NCBI RefSeq assembly: GCF_017353185.1
Contig: NZ_JAFMYV010000001.1
Span: 558,001 to 622,000, forward strand
Direction: 5' to 3'
DNA length: 64,000 nt
Origin: Fibrella rubiginis
Lineage (GTDB): Bacteria; Bacteroidota; Bacteroidia; Cytophagales; Spirosomataceae
Below, piece after piece: positions 35,701 to 43,577 of the stretch. Every line of letters begins with the position of its first letter. Position 1 is the first letter of the stretch. Made by a program: the position numbers and the translations under genes. The notes beneath the pieces were generated by a model. It did no database searches, was not told where the DNA came from, and saw nothing but the letters and a program-made list of their open reading frames with translations.

Positions 35701-35773
35701 TAACGGCGCCATCGCCGTAAGCAGCCAACCCGGTCAGGGCAGTACCTTTACCGTATACCTGCCGGTATACTGA
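32705..35773 (+). CDS. Cytoplasmic six-PAS sensor histidine kinase
   Basis: 1022 residues, no membrane helix. Six tandem PAS-like units of about 120-130 residues fill residues 10-770, each with a repeated pattern (AIRN..G.I.DFR...N..., then Y..V..TG.....E..Y, then W......DG..V...DI). A HisKA domain has FAYVASHDLQEPLRKI (H794), and the HATPase domain has N box QLFQNLLSNAIKFC, ISDNGIGFDE and GSGIGLAICQKIV. It autophosphorylates on H794; the partner regulator is not adjacent, so it may be an orphan, or signal to the NtrC-type regulator 1.8 kb away. The last codons V-Y-stop lie in a palindrome. Confidence 0.92.
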   Translation: MTANDTSVKSVYDVELTQTMNGMVGYQAVRQADGRIIDFRLTLINEVALATWNRPLSAMIGQLASQLFPKSEAEYLIQLYSLVVESGRPVRFDMDCRWQLDGSLHQYDMLAAKSDDGVLLTCREVGFVGRAVQDGRQHIQFIDTLLETVTCGVVVGQAIRDDSGQIDDILIVAVNQVAATMAGYTATDMAGQRYGKLYPGIYETDVFASYAKTIDTGEPQYLELYYGLDGLDCWAIIQTQKLNDGLIISWTDITERKHAELLIQQQAEQYKTVLDNALTSILMLEAIRDEQGCITDFRVVLVNRAMIQQAGLPEADITNNLLTSVVPGVISSGVFARYVAVTETQVAQQFEVHYTADGYDVWMLGAVSAYGDGVVVSYTDISLQKEAELKARQQADLLESIQHTSLMGIAAYQAIRNEAGAIIDVKPVFRNEASIAMTRAPANEATQKPLSELLPSVKKTALLERYARVIDTGQAEQFEHYHNNNGYEAWYEIAAQPWGDGILVNVLEVSRLRLYERERIQQGALLQQVIDNTQAGLMLARPIRNKQGQITDFRYVLTNEYNARITGISVEKLTGGLMRDLFPGWHLSDMFGQYVQVVETGEPLRLTFPFDSHGIKGWFEGSFSCVDGCILYTYIDVTALKEAELAQQQYADLLERVMNTTPTAIVVQESVRNDAGEIVDFRMTQLNQVAADLLQNPIDKIRFRRVSTYFPGALEMPIFQQYKDVVNTGKPARVEVPLNGRWYDFSLARFGDGLVVAARDMTDIYQYRRELEVANYELKRSNENLQSFAYVASHDLQEPLRKITSFANILNTQYAGQFVPEVTDIIRRMNGAAERMRQLIEDLLTYSQVDSRHDPFKSVNLAKLIDAVREDDLWAAIYQSKAQFELINLPTLKADPLQMRQLFQNLLSNAIKFCPKGVVPFIRVSSRIVDRAAIPPALLQPAKSTPDMFYEIAISDNGIGFDEKQTERIFQIFQRLHGRSAYVGSGIGLAICQKIVARHNGAIAVSSQPGQGSTFTVYLPVY

Positions 35774-35807
35774 GTGGAGGGGTAGCTACCCCTCCACTCA
35801 GTATACC
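35764..35807. repeat. 44-bp perfect palindrome supplying both convergent stop codons
   Basis: 22-nt arms without any loop (35764-35785, 35786-35807). Outer sequence GGTATACTGA on both strands gives Val-Tyr-stop to the histidine kinase (plus strand) and Val-Tyr-stop to the glycosyltransferase (minus strand). It may act as a terminator hairpin, but no T tract follows on either side. Confidence 0.95.
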
Positions 35808-37561
35808 CTCGCCAGTACGTATGCTTTCAATGTTTGGGGGCGGGTGGCGGGGTTAAGAAACTGGGCCGATAGCTGACTGACGCGGTAGTAGGGAAAAGAG
35901 GCTATTCGCCTGACGTTGAAGCCTTTGTTGGCTAAGGAGTCGGCATAAACAGCCGTAGTAAACACATGAACCGGGGCGGTTTGGGTAAGCCGCCGCAGGG
36001 TAGAATCCTGGTAGACGTACTGCGTAGGGTGCCGGGTGTAGTACTCGTATGTCCACGAACTTTCGCCGAAAGTCTGAAAACCGTAGAGGTATGTTGTGCC
36101 TGTCCAGTCGGGGCGGGCGTTGGTGTATTGGGCGGCCACCATCCCGGCCTGATACCGCATCACCGACGGGTAGAAAAACAGGTTAATCAATCCCCCAATC
36201 AATACCATCAGCCCCACCATCCGGCCCATCAGCACGGTGAGCAACGCGCTGGCTTTGTCGGCAACTTCGTTGACGTTATCACTCCGCCAGAAGACGATGA
36301 CCGTGCCCAGCGTCAGCACCAAAATCCAGACCAAACCCGTTGTGAGGCGTTCGGGTTGATACCACACAAAGACGCCCGTAACGAAGGTCAGAATCAGCCC
36401 TGCCATGATTGTCTGAGCGATGGTCCAGCCATGTAACGCCTTATCTGTCAAGGTGGTAAGGTAGTGAGCAGCCAGCACGGCATAGAAGGGAAAGACGATG
36501 TTGAGGTAGTGCGGCAACTGAAACCGCGACGCCGAAAACAGGACAAATAAGGTCAGCCCTGCCCCCAGCGACACGTATTCGGGCAGGGCCGGGGCGTCCC
36601 GGTTATTGCGTCGAATAAGGCCCATAATGGCCCGGCCCACGGCGGCGTAGGCCAGAAATGCCCAGGGTAACAGTGCCCACAGCAGCGTGTGCGTGAAAAA
36701 CAACGGATCGCCGTTGCCGCGCAGGGGGCCGTTGTTCAGAAACCGGCCCACCTGACTGTCCCAAAAGAAAAACCGCACCCCCGACGTGCCCGTTTTGCCA
36801 TAAATGACCTTTTCCGGGTGCAGGTCGAATTGCTGGTAGAGGGCATATAATTCGGGGGTAATAAACAGCAGCGTCAACAGTATCGCCAGCAACCAGCGGA
36901 CATGAAAAAGACCCCGCCAATGCCCTGTCAGCAAGGCGTTTATAACCAGTCCGGCTCCAACGGTGGCGATGGGCACCACCGGCCCTTTGGTCATCATGGC
37001 GCAGGCCGTCAGTGCTGAGCCCGCCACCAGATGCAACCAATGGCTACGGGGAATCATCCTTAGAGACGCATGCTCATTCCGTTCGCCCTGTTGCCACACC
37101 TTCGTGAAATGAAACGCCGGTCCGATGATGAACAGGGTCAGAAACGGCTCGGCCCGCACGTCGGTGTTGGAAAGGATCACGTGGTAGGCCGTGCCGAAGA
37201 TCAGCATAGCCAGCTGCGCTACTGTTCGACTGTAATTCAGGCGGGCAAAGTGGTACGTATACCACAGGCTTCCGCTGAAACACAGCAGCGCGGGCAGCTT
37301 ATACGCCGCCGTTGCCGCAGTGGGTGAGCCAAAGCCAAATAACTTCATAAACAGTACGTTAAGCAGAAACGGCAGCCGCGGCTTGTCCAGAAAATCCAGT
37401 CCACACGAATACAGATTCAGGTAATCGCCGGTGAGGTACATTTGCTTGGCCACGGTAGCGTACAACCCGTTGTCGGGTTCCATAATGGGCAGGCAAAGGG
37501 CCGTGAAATTGATAGCGACGACCAGCGCAAGCAACGTATAAAATAGGCGATTAGAGAACAT
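35798..37561 (-). CDS. GT39/ArnT-like membrane glycosyltransferase
   Basis: 587 residues from the ATG (MFSNRLFYTLL); a TTG 18 nt upstream is in the divergent palindrome and less likely. About 11 membrane helices. The N-terminal loop MEPDNGLYATVAKQMYLTGD with LDFLDKPRLPFLLN matches the conserved acidic-residue and D-K-P motif of GT-C enzymes (ArnT/PMT). These transfer sugars from polyprenyl phosphate carriers to lipid A, proteins or glycans at the outer face of the inner membrane. The C-terminal part (about 470-587) is a soluble periplasmic domain. The acceptor is unknown. Confidence 0.87.
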   Translation of the reverse strand: MFSNRLFYTLLALVVAINFTALCLPIMEPDNGLYATVAKQMYLTGDYLNLYSCGLDFLDKPRLPFLLNVLFMKLFGFGSPTAATAAYKLPALLCFSGSLWYTYHFARLNYSRTVAQLAMLIFGTAYHVILSNTDVRAEPFLTLFIIGPAFHFTKVWQQGERNEHASLRMIPRSHWLHLVAGSALTACAMMTKGPVVPIATVGAGLVINALLTGHWRGLFHVRWLLAILLTLLFITPELYALYQQFDLHPEKVIYGKTGTSGVRFFFWDSQVGRFLNNGPLRGNGDPLFFTHTLLWALLPWAFLAYAAVGRAIMGLIRRNNRDAPALPEYVSLGAGLTLFVLFSASRFQLPHYLNIVFPFYAVLAAHYLTTLTDKALHGWTIAQTIMAGLILTFVTGVFVWYQPERLTTGLVWILVLTLGTVIVFWRSDNVNEVADKASALLTVLMGRMVGLMVLIGGLINLFFYPSVMRYQAGMVAAQYTNARPDWTGTTYLYGFQTFGESSWTYEYYTRHPTQYVYQDSTLRRLTQTAPVHVFTTAVYADSLANKGFNVRRIASFPYYRVSQLSAQFLNPATRPQTLKAYVLARVY

Positions 37562-37566
37562 AAGGG

Positions 37567-37574
37567 CAAAACTA
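37567..37574 (-). promoter_or_regulatory. -7 element TAGTTTTG for the GT39-like gene
   Basis: On the minus strand TAGTTTTG matches TAnnTTTG and ends five bases before the ATG, again predicting an almost leaderless transcript. It overlaps the left arm of the small palindrome in this divergent region. Confidence 0.5.
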
Positions 37575-37603
37575 GTCAATAGTCGGCTGATGACTATTGA
37601 CTA
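37573..37603. repeat. 12-bp inverted repeat between divergent start codons
   Basis: Perfect arms TAGTCAATAGTC / GACTATTGACTA with a 7-nt loop. It lies between the -7 elements of the divergent GT39-like and NtrC-type genes. It could be an operator or a short member of the palindrome class. Confidence 0.7.
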
Positions 37604-37615
37604 CCTTCTTACGAC

Positions 37616-37623
37616 TATATTTA
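37616..37623 (+). promoter_or_regulatory. Candidate -7 element TATATTTA for the NtrC-type gene
   Basis: TA-N2-TTTA four bases before the ATG, one mismatch from TAnnTTTG. The short distance to the start codon fits the other near-leaderless starts in this window. Confidence 0.4.
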
Positions 37624-37627
37624 CCCC

Positions 37628-38986
37628 ATGCAGACTGCCAAACTCCTTATAGTAGACGACGACGCCGATGTGTTGCTGGCGGCCAAATTGCTGCTGAAAC
37701 GCCACGTTGGGCAGGTCGATATTGAAAAGAACCCCGACAAACTGCCGTTTTTGCTGGGTCAGACCCGTTACGACGCCATCCTGCTCGACATGAATTTCAC
37801 GCGCGATGTGAGTTCGGGCAAGGAAGGCTTCGACTGGCTCGACCGCATCCTGGATGCCGACCCCACCACCCGCGTGGTGTTGTTTACAGCCTACGGCGAC
37901 GTGGAGATGGCGGTGCGGGCCATCAAAGCCGGGGCCAGCGATTTTGTGCTGAAACCCTGGGAGAATGATAAGCTCGTAGAGGTCATCAAAACGGCCATTG
38001 AGGGCAAACAAGCGGGAAGTGAAACTTCGTCTTCGGGCCAGAAAGGCACATCACCGCCCACGGTCATTGCCCAAAGCGCGGCCATGCGGCAGATACTTGA
38101 CACCATCGAACGTGTAGCCCCTACGGATGCCAACATCCTGTTGCTGGGCGAGAATGGCACCGGTAAAGATGTGTTGGCCCGCGAGATTCACCGCCTTTCC
38201 AACCGCCGCGACAAGCCTTTTGTCTGTGCCGACCTAGGTGCGTTGCCCGACAGCCTCTTTGAAAGTGAACTCTTTGGTCACGTCAAAGGCGCCTTTACCG
38301 ACGCCCGCGACGACCGCGCCGGACGGTTTGAAGAAGCGAACAGTGGCACTATTTTTCTCGACGAAATTGGCAACGTCGGGCTGGCGCAGCAGGCCCGCTT
38401 GCTGACGGTGCTACAACAGCGGCAGGTGACGCGCGTGGGCAGCAACAAACCCCGCTCTATCGACGTGCGGCTGGTGTGCGCCACCAACGCCGACCTCAAC
38501 GCCCGCGTGGCCGACCGATCGTTCCGGCAGGATTTGCTTTACCGGGTCAACACCATCGAACTGCACATTCCACCCCTCCGCGACCGTCCCGACGACATTG
38601 GCCCTCTGGCCGAGCATTTTTTGCGCATCTACCGCAAGCAATACAACCGCGCCGTGGGTCAGGTCAGCCCCGACCTGGTAAAGCACCTGAAGCAATACCA
38701 CTGGCCGGGCAACGTCCGCGAACTGCAACACGCCATTGAGCGCGCCGTGATTCTGGCGCGTGGTCCCGTACTCACGCCCGACGATTTTTTCTTTGGTTCC
38801 TCTCCTGCGTCCATGCAGGGCACCGGAGGCCTGCCCGGCGGCGACACCATGCAACTCGAAGATGTGGAGCGCCGCCTCATTCAGCAGGCTATGCAAAAAC
38901 ACGGCGGCAACATTACCGACGTGGCCCGACAACTTGGCCTTTCGCGGCAGGCATTGTACAGGAGGATGGAGAAATATGGGATGTGA
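37628..38986 (+). CDS. Sigma-54-dependent response regulator (NtrC family)
   Basis: 452 residues. Receiver domain with D10-D12 acidic pocket, phospho-acceptor D54 (ILLDMN), T87 and K109; AAA+ domain with Walker A GENGTGKD (174-181), the sigma-54 contact loop as GAFTDA (221-226), Walker B IFLDEIGN, and arginine region; C-terminal Fis-type helix-turn-helix (GGNITDVARQLGLSRQALYR). GAFTDA in place of GAFTGA occurs in this subfamily. It should activate RpoN promoters after phosphorylation, probably by the NtrY-like kinase at 46.3 kb. Confidence 0.93.
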   Translation: MQTAKLLIVDDDADVLLAAKLLLKRHVGQVDIEKNPDKLPFLLGQTRYDAILLDMNFTRDVSSGKEGFDWLDRILDADPTTRVVLFTAYGDVEMAVRAIKAGASDFVLKPWENDKLVEVIKTAIEGKQAGSETSSSGQKGTSPPTVIAQSAAMRQILDTIERVAPTDANILLLGENGTGKDVLAREIHRLSNRRDKPFVCADLGALPDSLFESELFGHVKGAFTDARDDRAGRFEEANSGTIFLDEIGNVGLAQQARLLTVLQQRQVTRVGSNKPRSIDVRLVCATNADLNARVADRSFRQDLLYRVNTIELHIPPLRDRPDDIGPLAEHFLRIYRKQYNRAVGQVSPDLVKHLKQYHWPGNVRELQHAIERAVILARGPVLTPDDFFFGSSPASMQGTGGLPGGDTMQLEDVERRLIQQAMQKHGGNITDVARQLGLSRQALYRRMEKYGM

Positions 38987-39048
38987 AGAAGGGGAAGGTC
39001 CGCCGCCGCGGTGAGGTTTACACCAGCCAACTTTTTTCACATCCTACG

Positions 39049-39078
39049 TAGGGGTACGCGCCCGTCTGGCTGTCATAG
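39049..39078 (+). promoter_or_regulatory. ECF-type promoter upstream of the sigma factor gene
   Basis: TAGGGGT (39049-39055), 15-nt spacer, TGTCATAG (39071-39078). The same two boxes with the same spacing occur before the STN gene and the receptor gene of this cassette. The spacing from GGGGT to GTC (16 nt) is that of ECF promoters. It implies autoregulation by the encoded sigma factor. Confidence 0.75.
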
Positions 39079-39123
39079 GTGCGACACAAACTCCGCAACG
39101 ACCTGACAGCGACCCGCCCATCT

Positions 39124-39705
39124 GTGCAGACCAACCCGGACGATAGCCTGATTGGTGCCATCCGCCTCGGCAACGAAGCGGTGTTTGAGGGTATCTTTCG
39201 CCAGCATTACGCCCCGCTTTGCCGCTACGCCCTGCCTATTCTACACGATACCGATGAGGCCGAAGAAGTAGTGCAAACCGTGTTTCTGGCTATCTGGGAA
39301 TGCCGAGAAACGCTGCTGATTACCAGTTCATTAAAGGCCTATCTGTACCGGGCTGTACACAACCGCTGCTTGAACCGGCTCGACCAGCAAAAGACGCAGG
39401 CGGCCCACCGCGAACGGGCCGCCACGGAACTCTACGCCGATGTACCCAGCCCCACGCAGGGGATCATCGCCGACGAATTGAACACGCGCCTTCAACACGC
39501 TATTGGGCAACTACCCGAACAGTGCCGACGGGCATTTGAACTGAGCCGCTTCGACGAATTATCGTACAAAGAAATTGCTGACCAGTTGGGCATTGCTCTT
39601 AAAACAGTCGAAAATCAGATTGGCAAAGCACTCCGTATCCTGCGCACCGAATTGAGCGACTATCTACCACTTCTATGTCTGCTGGCCGGGGAGGCCATCT
39701 GCTAA
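39124..39705 (+). CDS. ECF sigma-70 factor (FecI-like)
   Basis: 193 residues with GTG start giving MQTNPDDSLIGAI. An earlier GTG at 39079 directly abuts the promoter's -10 box and would lie upstream of the predicted transcript start, so I prefer the later one. Region 2 (FEGIFRQHYAPLCRYALPIL, DEAEEVVQTVFLAIWE) and region 4 (QLPEQCRRAFELSRFDELSYKEIADQLGIALKTVENQIGKAL) are clear. Stop and FecR start overlap as TAATG, the usual sign of a sigma/anti-sigma pair. It is expected to read the three matching promoters in the cassette. Confidence 0.9.
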   Translation: MQTNPDDSLIGAIRLGNEAVFEGIFRQHYAPLCRYALPILHDTDEAEEVVQTVFLAIWECRETLLITSSLKAYLYRAVHNRCLNRLDQQKTQAAHRERAATELYADVPSPTQGIIADELNTRLQHAIGQLPEQCRRAFELSRFDELSYKEIADQLGIALKTVENQIGKALRILRTELSDYLPLLCLLAGEAIC

Positions 39706-40745
39706 TGGCAACTGAACCGCAATTCCCCATCGACGATGCCCTGCTGGGTAAGTACCTGGCGGGCGAAGCCTCTGAGACCGAGGCCGACCAGGTACGTCGC
39801 TGGCTGACCGACGCCGACAACCAACGCGAGTTTGACCGGTTTGCCCGCCTTTGGCAAGCCGCGGCCCGCCGACCCCTCGACGATGGTATCGACACCGACG
39901 CTGCCTGGCAACGCGTTCGGTCGCAACTGCAACGCCCTGCTGCCAACGTACCTACGCCCGCTTCTGTAAAACCGGTTCTCCAGCTCCCGATACCGGCACG
40001 TACCTGGCTGGGGCGTTATGGCCGGGTGGCGGCGGTGGTGTTACTAGGCGGGTTTGGGTTGTTGCTATGGCGCGTGGTGCAGCCCGGTACGTCGTCCCAG
40101 TCACTAGCGATGTTATTGGCCACAACCACGACCGCTACCCGCCAACTGACCCTGCCCGACGGCTCACGCATTACGCTCAACCGCAACAGCCAACTTACGT
40201 ACCCCACCGCCTTCGCCGACAGCAGCCGCGACGTGACGCTGATGGGCGAGGCTTTTTTTGAGGTGGCGCATGATGCCAGGCATCCGTTCCGGGTGCAGGC
40301 CGGGCAAACCATTGTGCGGGTGCTGGGTACATCGTTTGGGGTGCGGGTCGTGGGCGATAGCGTGCGGGTGGCCGTTCGGTCGGGGCGGGTGCGGGTAAGT
40401 GCCCCGCGAGAAGCGGTCGTGCTGGAAGCCGATCAGCAGGCAACGTACCTGGCGAAGGGTGACACCCTGCGCCGCGTACGCCCCCTCGATAAAAATAACC
40501 TGGCCTACCTGACGGGTCGACTGACTTTCGCTAACGAATCGCTGGCTGCGGTGGTGCAGACGTTGCGCGAAACCTACGGCGCCGACATTCGCCTCTCGAC
40601 CGTTGGCCTGCGTCGTTGTCGGCTCAGTGCCGAATTCGACCATGAACCACTTGATACGGTGCTGCCCGTGGTGGCCGAAACCTTGTCGTTGCGCCTCCGC
40701 CGCGACGGTGCCGCGTGGGTATTGGTGGGGGAGGGGTGTGAATAG
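39705..40745 (+). CDS. FecR-type anti-sigma/sigma regulator
   Basis: 346 residues. N-terminal cytoplasmic segment (DDALLGKYLAGEASETEADQ) that would bind the sigma factor, one membrane helix (about 105-125), a FecR domain (RQLTLPDGSRITLNRNSQL, DVTLMGEAFFEVAHD, PFRVQAGQTIVRVLGTSFGV) and a C-terminal DUF4974 domain (LTFANESLAAVVQTLRETYG). By family the periplasmic part receives a signal from an STN domain and releases or activates the sigma factor. Its stop codon lies inside the -35 box of the next promoter. Confidence 0.9.
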   Translation: MATEPQFPIDDALLGKYLAGEASETEADQVRRWLTDADNQREFDRFARLWQAAARRPLDDGIDTDAAWQRVRSQLQRPAANVPTPASVKPVLQLPIPARTWLGRYGRVAAVVLLGGFGLLLWRVVQPGTSSQSLAMLLATTTTATRQLTLPDGSRITLNRNSQLTYPTAFADSSRDVTLMGEAFFEVAHDARHPFRVQAGQTIVRVLGTSFGVRVVGDSVRVAVRSGRVRVSAPREAVVLEADQQATYLAKGDTLRRVRPLDKNNLAYLTGRLTFANESLAAVVQTLRETYGADIRLSTVGLRRCRLSAEFDHEPLDTVLPVVAETLSLRLRRDGAAWVLVGEGCE

Positions 40746-40772
40746 GGGTAAACACCATGTCGACTGTCATAG
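40743..40772 (+). promoter_or_regulatory. ECF-type promoter upstream of the STN-domain gene
   Basis: TAGGGGT (40743-40749), 15-nt spacer, TGTCATAG (40765-40772). The first three bases are the stop codon of fecR. The transcript would have a leader of roughly 10-13 nt; a GGAG lies next to the ATG at 40792. Confidence 0.78.
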
Positions 40773-40791
40773 GGTTAAAACCACGACGGAG

Positions 40792-42666
40792 ATGACTGCA
40801 TTTCGTACCATTCTATTAGTTATTGGCTTGCTAGTCAGTGTATTATCGGAAGCCCAAACGCGCCCGCCTCTTGAACGGCTTATTTCGCTCAACCTGCGCA
40901 ACGAGTCGCTGGAACAGGCACTGACGGCCATTAGTCGGGCGGGGCAGTTTAGCTTTTCATACAATCCGACCTTGCTGACCCAACGCCCGCCCGTGACGCT
41001 CCGGGTTGTCAACCGGCCCGTGCGCGAGGTCTTGGGGCAGTTGTTTGGCGGCAGTGTGCGCGTGCGGGTTCGGGGTAATCACGTGATTTTGCTTAAGGCC
41101 GACGAACCCGCCCAGCCGAAAGATTTTATCCTCGACGGCTACATAATCGACAGCGAAACCGCCGCCCGGATTGGGGCCGTAACGCTTTTTGAACGCACCT
41201 CGCTGCGGTCGGCAGTCTCGAATGGGTATGGCTATTACCGGCTTAAACTTCCGACGGTCCTGCCAACTATACGGCTGGAAGTGCGCCGCGAAACATACGT
41301 CAACCGGTCACTGACGGTCTCGACCCGCCGGACGCAGCCCCTCAATATTTACCTCACCCTCGCCGCCCGCCGTGTCGTTTTTGGCGATTCGGTCCCGCGC
41401 CTGCCACTCGTAGCCGATCAGCTTCCGGTACATACTGGGTCACTCACCGACACAACGCTGATCTCGTTGGCGGCCACGTACCCACTTATTTACCCATCCA
41501 CCGACTCCGCCACCGTGGTAGTGCCGCCTTCGTTTCTGGCCCGTACCCGCCGCCGTATGGGCCGGTGGGCATTGTCGGCCAAGCAACTCATCACCGACAT
41601 AAACCTTGACCGCGACACCCTCTACCGAACCTGGCAGGTGAGCTTTTTGCCGACCCTTGGCAGCAACCGCGCCCTTGACGGTCGCATCATCAACGACTAT
41701 TCACTCAATATGCTGGTTGGCTATTCGCTGGGGGTGCGGAAACTGGAACTGGGCGGGCTGTACAACATCGTGCGGCAGGATGTGCAGGGCGTGCAACTGT
41801 CGGGCTTTGGCAACCTGGTTGGGGGCAACACGCGTGGTGTGCAACTGGCCGGCTTCCTGAATACAAACCAGGGCAACGTGGACCCCCTGCAAGCGGCAGG
41901 TTTTCTGAACCTTGTGGGCGGCAACGTGCGGGGCGTGCAACTGGCGGGTTTCCTGAACGTGGTCCGGCGCAACGTGGTGGGTATGCAGGCGGCAGGATTT
42001 ACCAACATAGCGCCGGGCGATATGGCAGGTGTGCAACTCGCGGGCTTCAGTAACCACATAGCGGGTACGTTGCGCGGCTGGCAGGTCAGCGGGTTTCTCA
42101 ACTATGCCGATACGGTGGCGCGTGGGGGGCAGCTGGGGTTCATTAACGTAGCCAACGTCTCGAAACGGGTGCCGATTGGCTTTTTTAGCTACGTGAAGCA
42201 GGGCGGCTACCGCGACCTGAGCCTATCGGCCAACGAGGTGACGACGCTGAACGTCAGCTTCCGCACGGGCGTGCAGCGGTTCTACAACATCTTCACGGCG
42301 GGCCTTAACCCGGCCACCAACGTCTGGAGTTTCGGCTATGGCCTGGGCACCCGCACCACCGAATTTCGGGGCTGGTCGCTGGCGCTGGAGGGGTTTGTGC
42401 ATCAGCTTAACCGGGTGAACGAACCCGTGGCCGAAGAAAACCGGCTGCTGCGCCTTTCGCCACTGCTGACCAGGCAACTCGCCGGGCGCTTGTCCTTCTC
42501 TGTTGGCCCGACGCTCAACGCTTACCACCCCACCAACCGCGACCGCAATGCCCTGCGCGGCATCACCCTCCCCGCCCTGCTCGTCTCCTCCGACCCGCCC
42601 GCCAACTCCCGCACCCAATGGACCGGCTGGCTCGGCTGGCAAGGTAACCTGGCCGTTCGGTTGTGA
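40792..42666 (+). CDS. STN-domain outer membrane protein with GVQLAGF repeats
   Basis: 624 residues with a signal peptide (to about 23, ends SEAQ). An STN (secretin/TonB short N-terminal) domain covers about 30-105 (LISLNLRNESLEQALTAI, VVNRPVREVLGQLFGG), then a carboxypeptidase-regulatory-like domain (about 113-190). From about 333 to 460 there are eight 16-residue repeats of the type GVQLAGFLN...GNV.. . The rest is beta-strand-rich. It is not a TonB receptor: no plug is seen. In Fec-type systems the STN domain is the one that signals to FecR, so this protein is the likely signal input. The repeats resemble the LA_2272-type surface repeat. Confidence 0.75.
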   Translation: MTAFRTILLVIGLLVSVLSEAQTRPPLERLISLNLRNESLEQALTAISRAGQFSFSYNPTLLTQRPPVTLRVVNRPVREVLGQLFGGSVRVRVRGNHVILLKADEPAQPKDFILDGYIIDSETAARIGAVTLFERTSLRSAVSNGYGYYRLKLPTVLPTIRLEVRRETYVNRSLTVSTRRTQPLNIYLTLAARRVVFGDSVPRLPLVADQLPVHTGSLTDTTLISLAATYPLIYPSTDSATVVVPPSFLARTRRRMGRWALSAKQLITDINLDRDTLYRTWQVSFLPTLGSNRALDGRIINDYSLNMLVGYSLGVRKLELGGLYNIVRQDVQGVQLSGFGNLVGGNTRGVQLAGFLNTNQGNVDPLQAAGFLNLVGGNVRGVQLAGFLNVVRRNVVGMQAAGFTNIAPGDMAGVQLAGFSNHIAGTLRGWQVSGFLNYADTVARGGQLGFINVANVSKRVPIGFFSYVKQGGYRDLSLSANEVTTLNVSFRTGVQRFYNIFTAGLNPATNVWSFGYGLGTRTTEFRGWSLALEGFVHQLNRVNEPVAEENRLLRLSPLLTRQLAGRLSFSVGPTLNAYHPTNRDRNALRGITLPALLVSSDPPANSRTQWTGWLGWQGNLAVRL

Positions 42667-42760
42667 TTGGGGCGAGTTAACGCTATTCGTGATAGCAAGT
42701 GGGGACGTAGTGGTTGCCCAACGGGATCCGTGAGTTGCATGTAGGTTAAGGAGTAGCCTC

Positions 42761-42797
42761 AGTAGTCTTTCGGTCGCTACGCGACCGAAAGACTACT
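42761..42797 (+). terminator. Strong 17-bp hairpin after the STN gene
   Basis: Perfect arms AGTAGTCTTTCGGTCGC / GCGACCGAAAGACTACT with a 3-nt loop, about 95 nt after the STN stop codon. No T tract follows, so it may be an RNA 3'-end stabiliser or a palindrome of the intergenic class. The remaining sequence to 42926 shows no gene. Confidence 0.5.
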
Positions 42798-42926
42798 CGT
42801 GTAGGGATTAGACATATGACCACGCCACTCACTATGACTCATTCGAACACGGATGAATCACCTTTTCACCCTTCTTACGTCGATGCAACCTGACAGCCGC
42901 TTTCGCCATCTACGCTAAAAAACAGT

Positions 42927-43577
42927 ATGCTTAAAAAAGGCCTCTACCTGCTTGTTGCCGTCCTCGCCGTGCTGATCGGCCTGTACCCCGCCGCCTATGT
43001 CCTGACCGACATGAAACAGGGTTTCCTTGGCTCGAAACCCGCTGCGTTGACTGCCAACACGTTCTGGAACGTGGGTTTCTACACGCACATCGGTTTTGGC
43101 GGGGGGGCGCTTTTGACCGGCTGGTTGCAATTCAACAAACGGCTGCTGCGCCGCAAGCCCCTTTGGCACCGGCGCATCGGCAACGTCTACGTCGTGTCGG
43201 TGTTGCTTAGTGCCATCGCTGGCATCGGTATTGGCGTCTTTGCTACGGGCGGACTCATCCCGGCCACCGGCTTCGTGAGTTTGGGCGTGATCTGGTTCAC
43301 CACCACATTTCTTGCCTACATACGCATCCGCCAACGCCGAGTTGAAGCCCACCAACAGTTGATGGTATACAGTTACGCCGCAACGTTCGCCGGGGTAACG
43401 CTCCGCCTGCAACTGCCCCTTCTCATCATGCTCTTCGGCGGTTTCGCCCCGGCCTACGCCCTCGTCGCCTGGTCATGCTGGTTGCCAAATCTGGTTGTGG
43501 CGTGGTGGTTGATTCAATCAGGAATACTATCGCCAAGCTTATCAGCTTCGCACGCAGACGTACCTGCGCATCAATAG
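42927..43577 (+). CDS. DUF2306 membrane protein
   Basis: 216 residues with about six helices. The family pattern is present: FYTHIGFGGGALLTGWLQFNKRLL, LWHRRIGNVYVVSVLLSA (conserved His-Arg-x-Gly), and EAHQQLMVYSYAATFAGVTLR with a conserved His and aromatic/basic residues that could bind haem or a metal. Its function is not known. Its stop codon TAG forms the start of the -35 box of the receptor's ECF promoter, so it sits inside the cassette. Confidence 0.85.
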   Translation: MLKKGLYLLVAVLAVLIGLYPAAYVLTDMKQGFLGSKPAALTANTFWNVGFYTHIGFGGGALLTGWLQFNKRLLRRKPLWHRRIGNVYVVSVLLSAIAGIGIGVFATGGLIPATGFVSLGVIWFTTTFLAYIRIRQRRVEAHQQLMVYSYAATFAGVTLRLQLPLLIMLFGGFAPAYALVAWSCWLPNLVVAWWLIQSGILSPSLSASHADVPAHQ

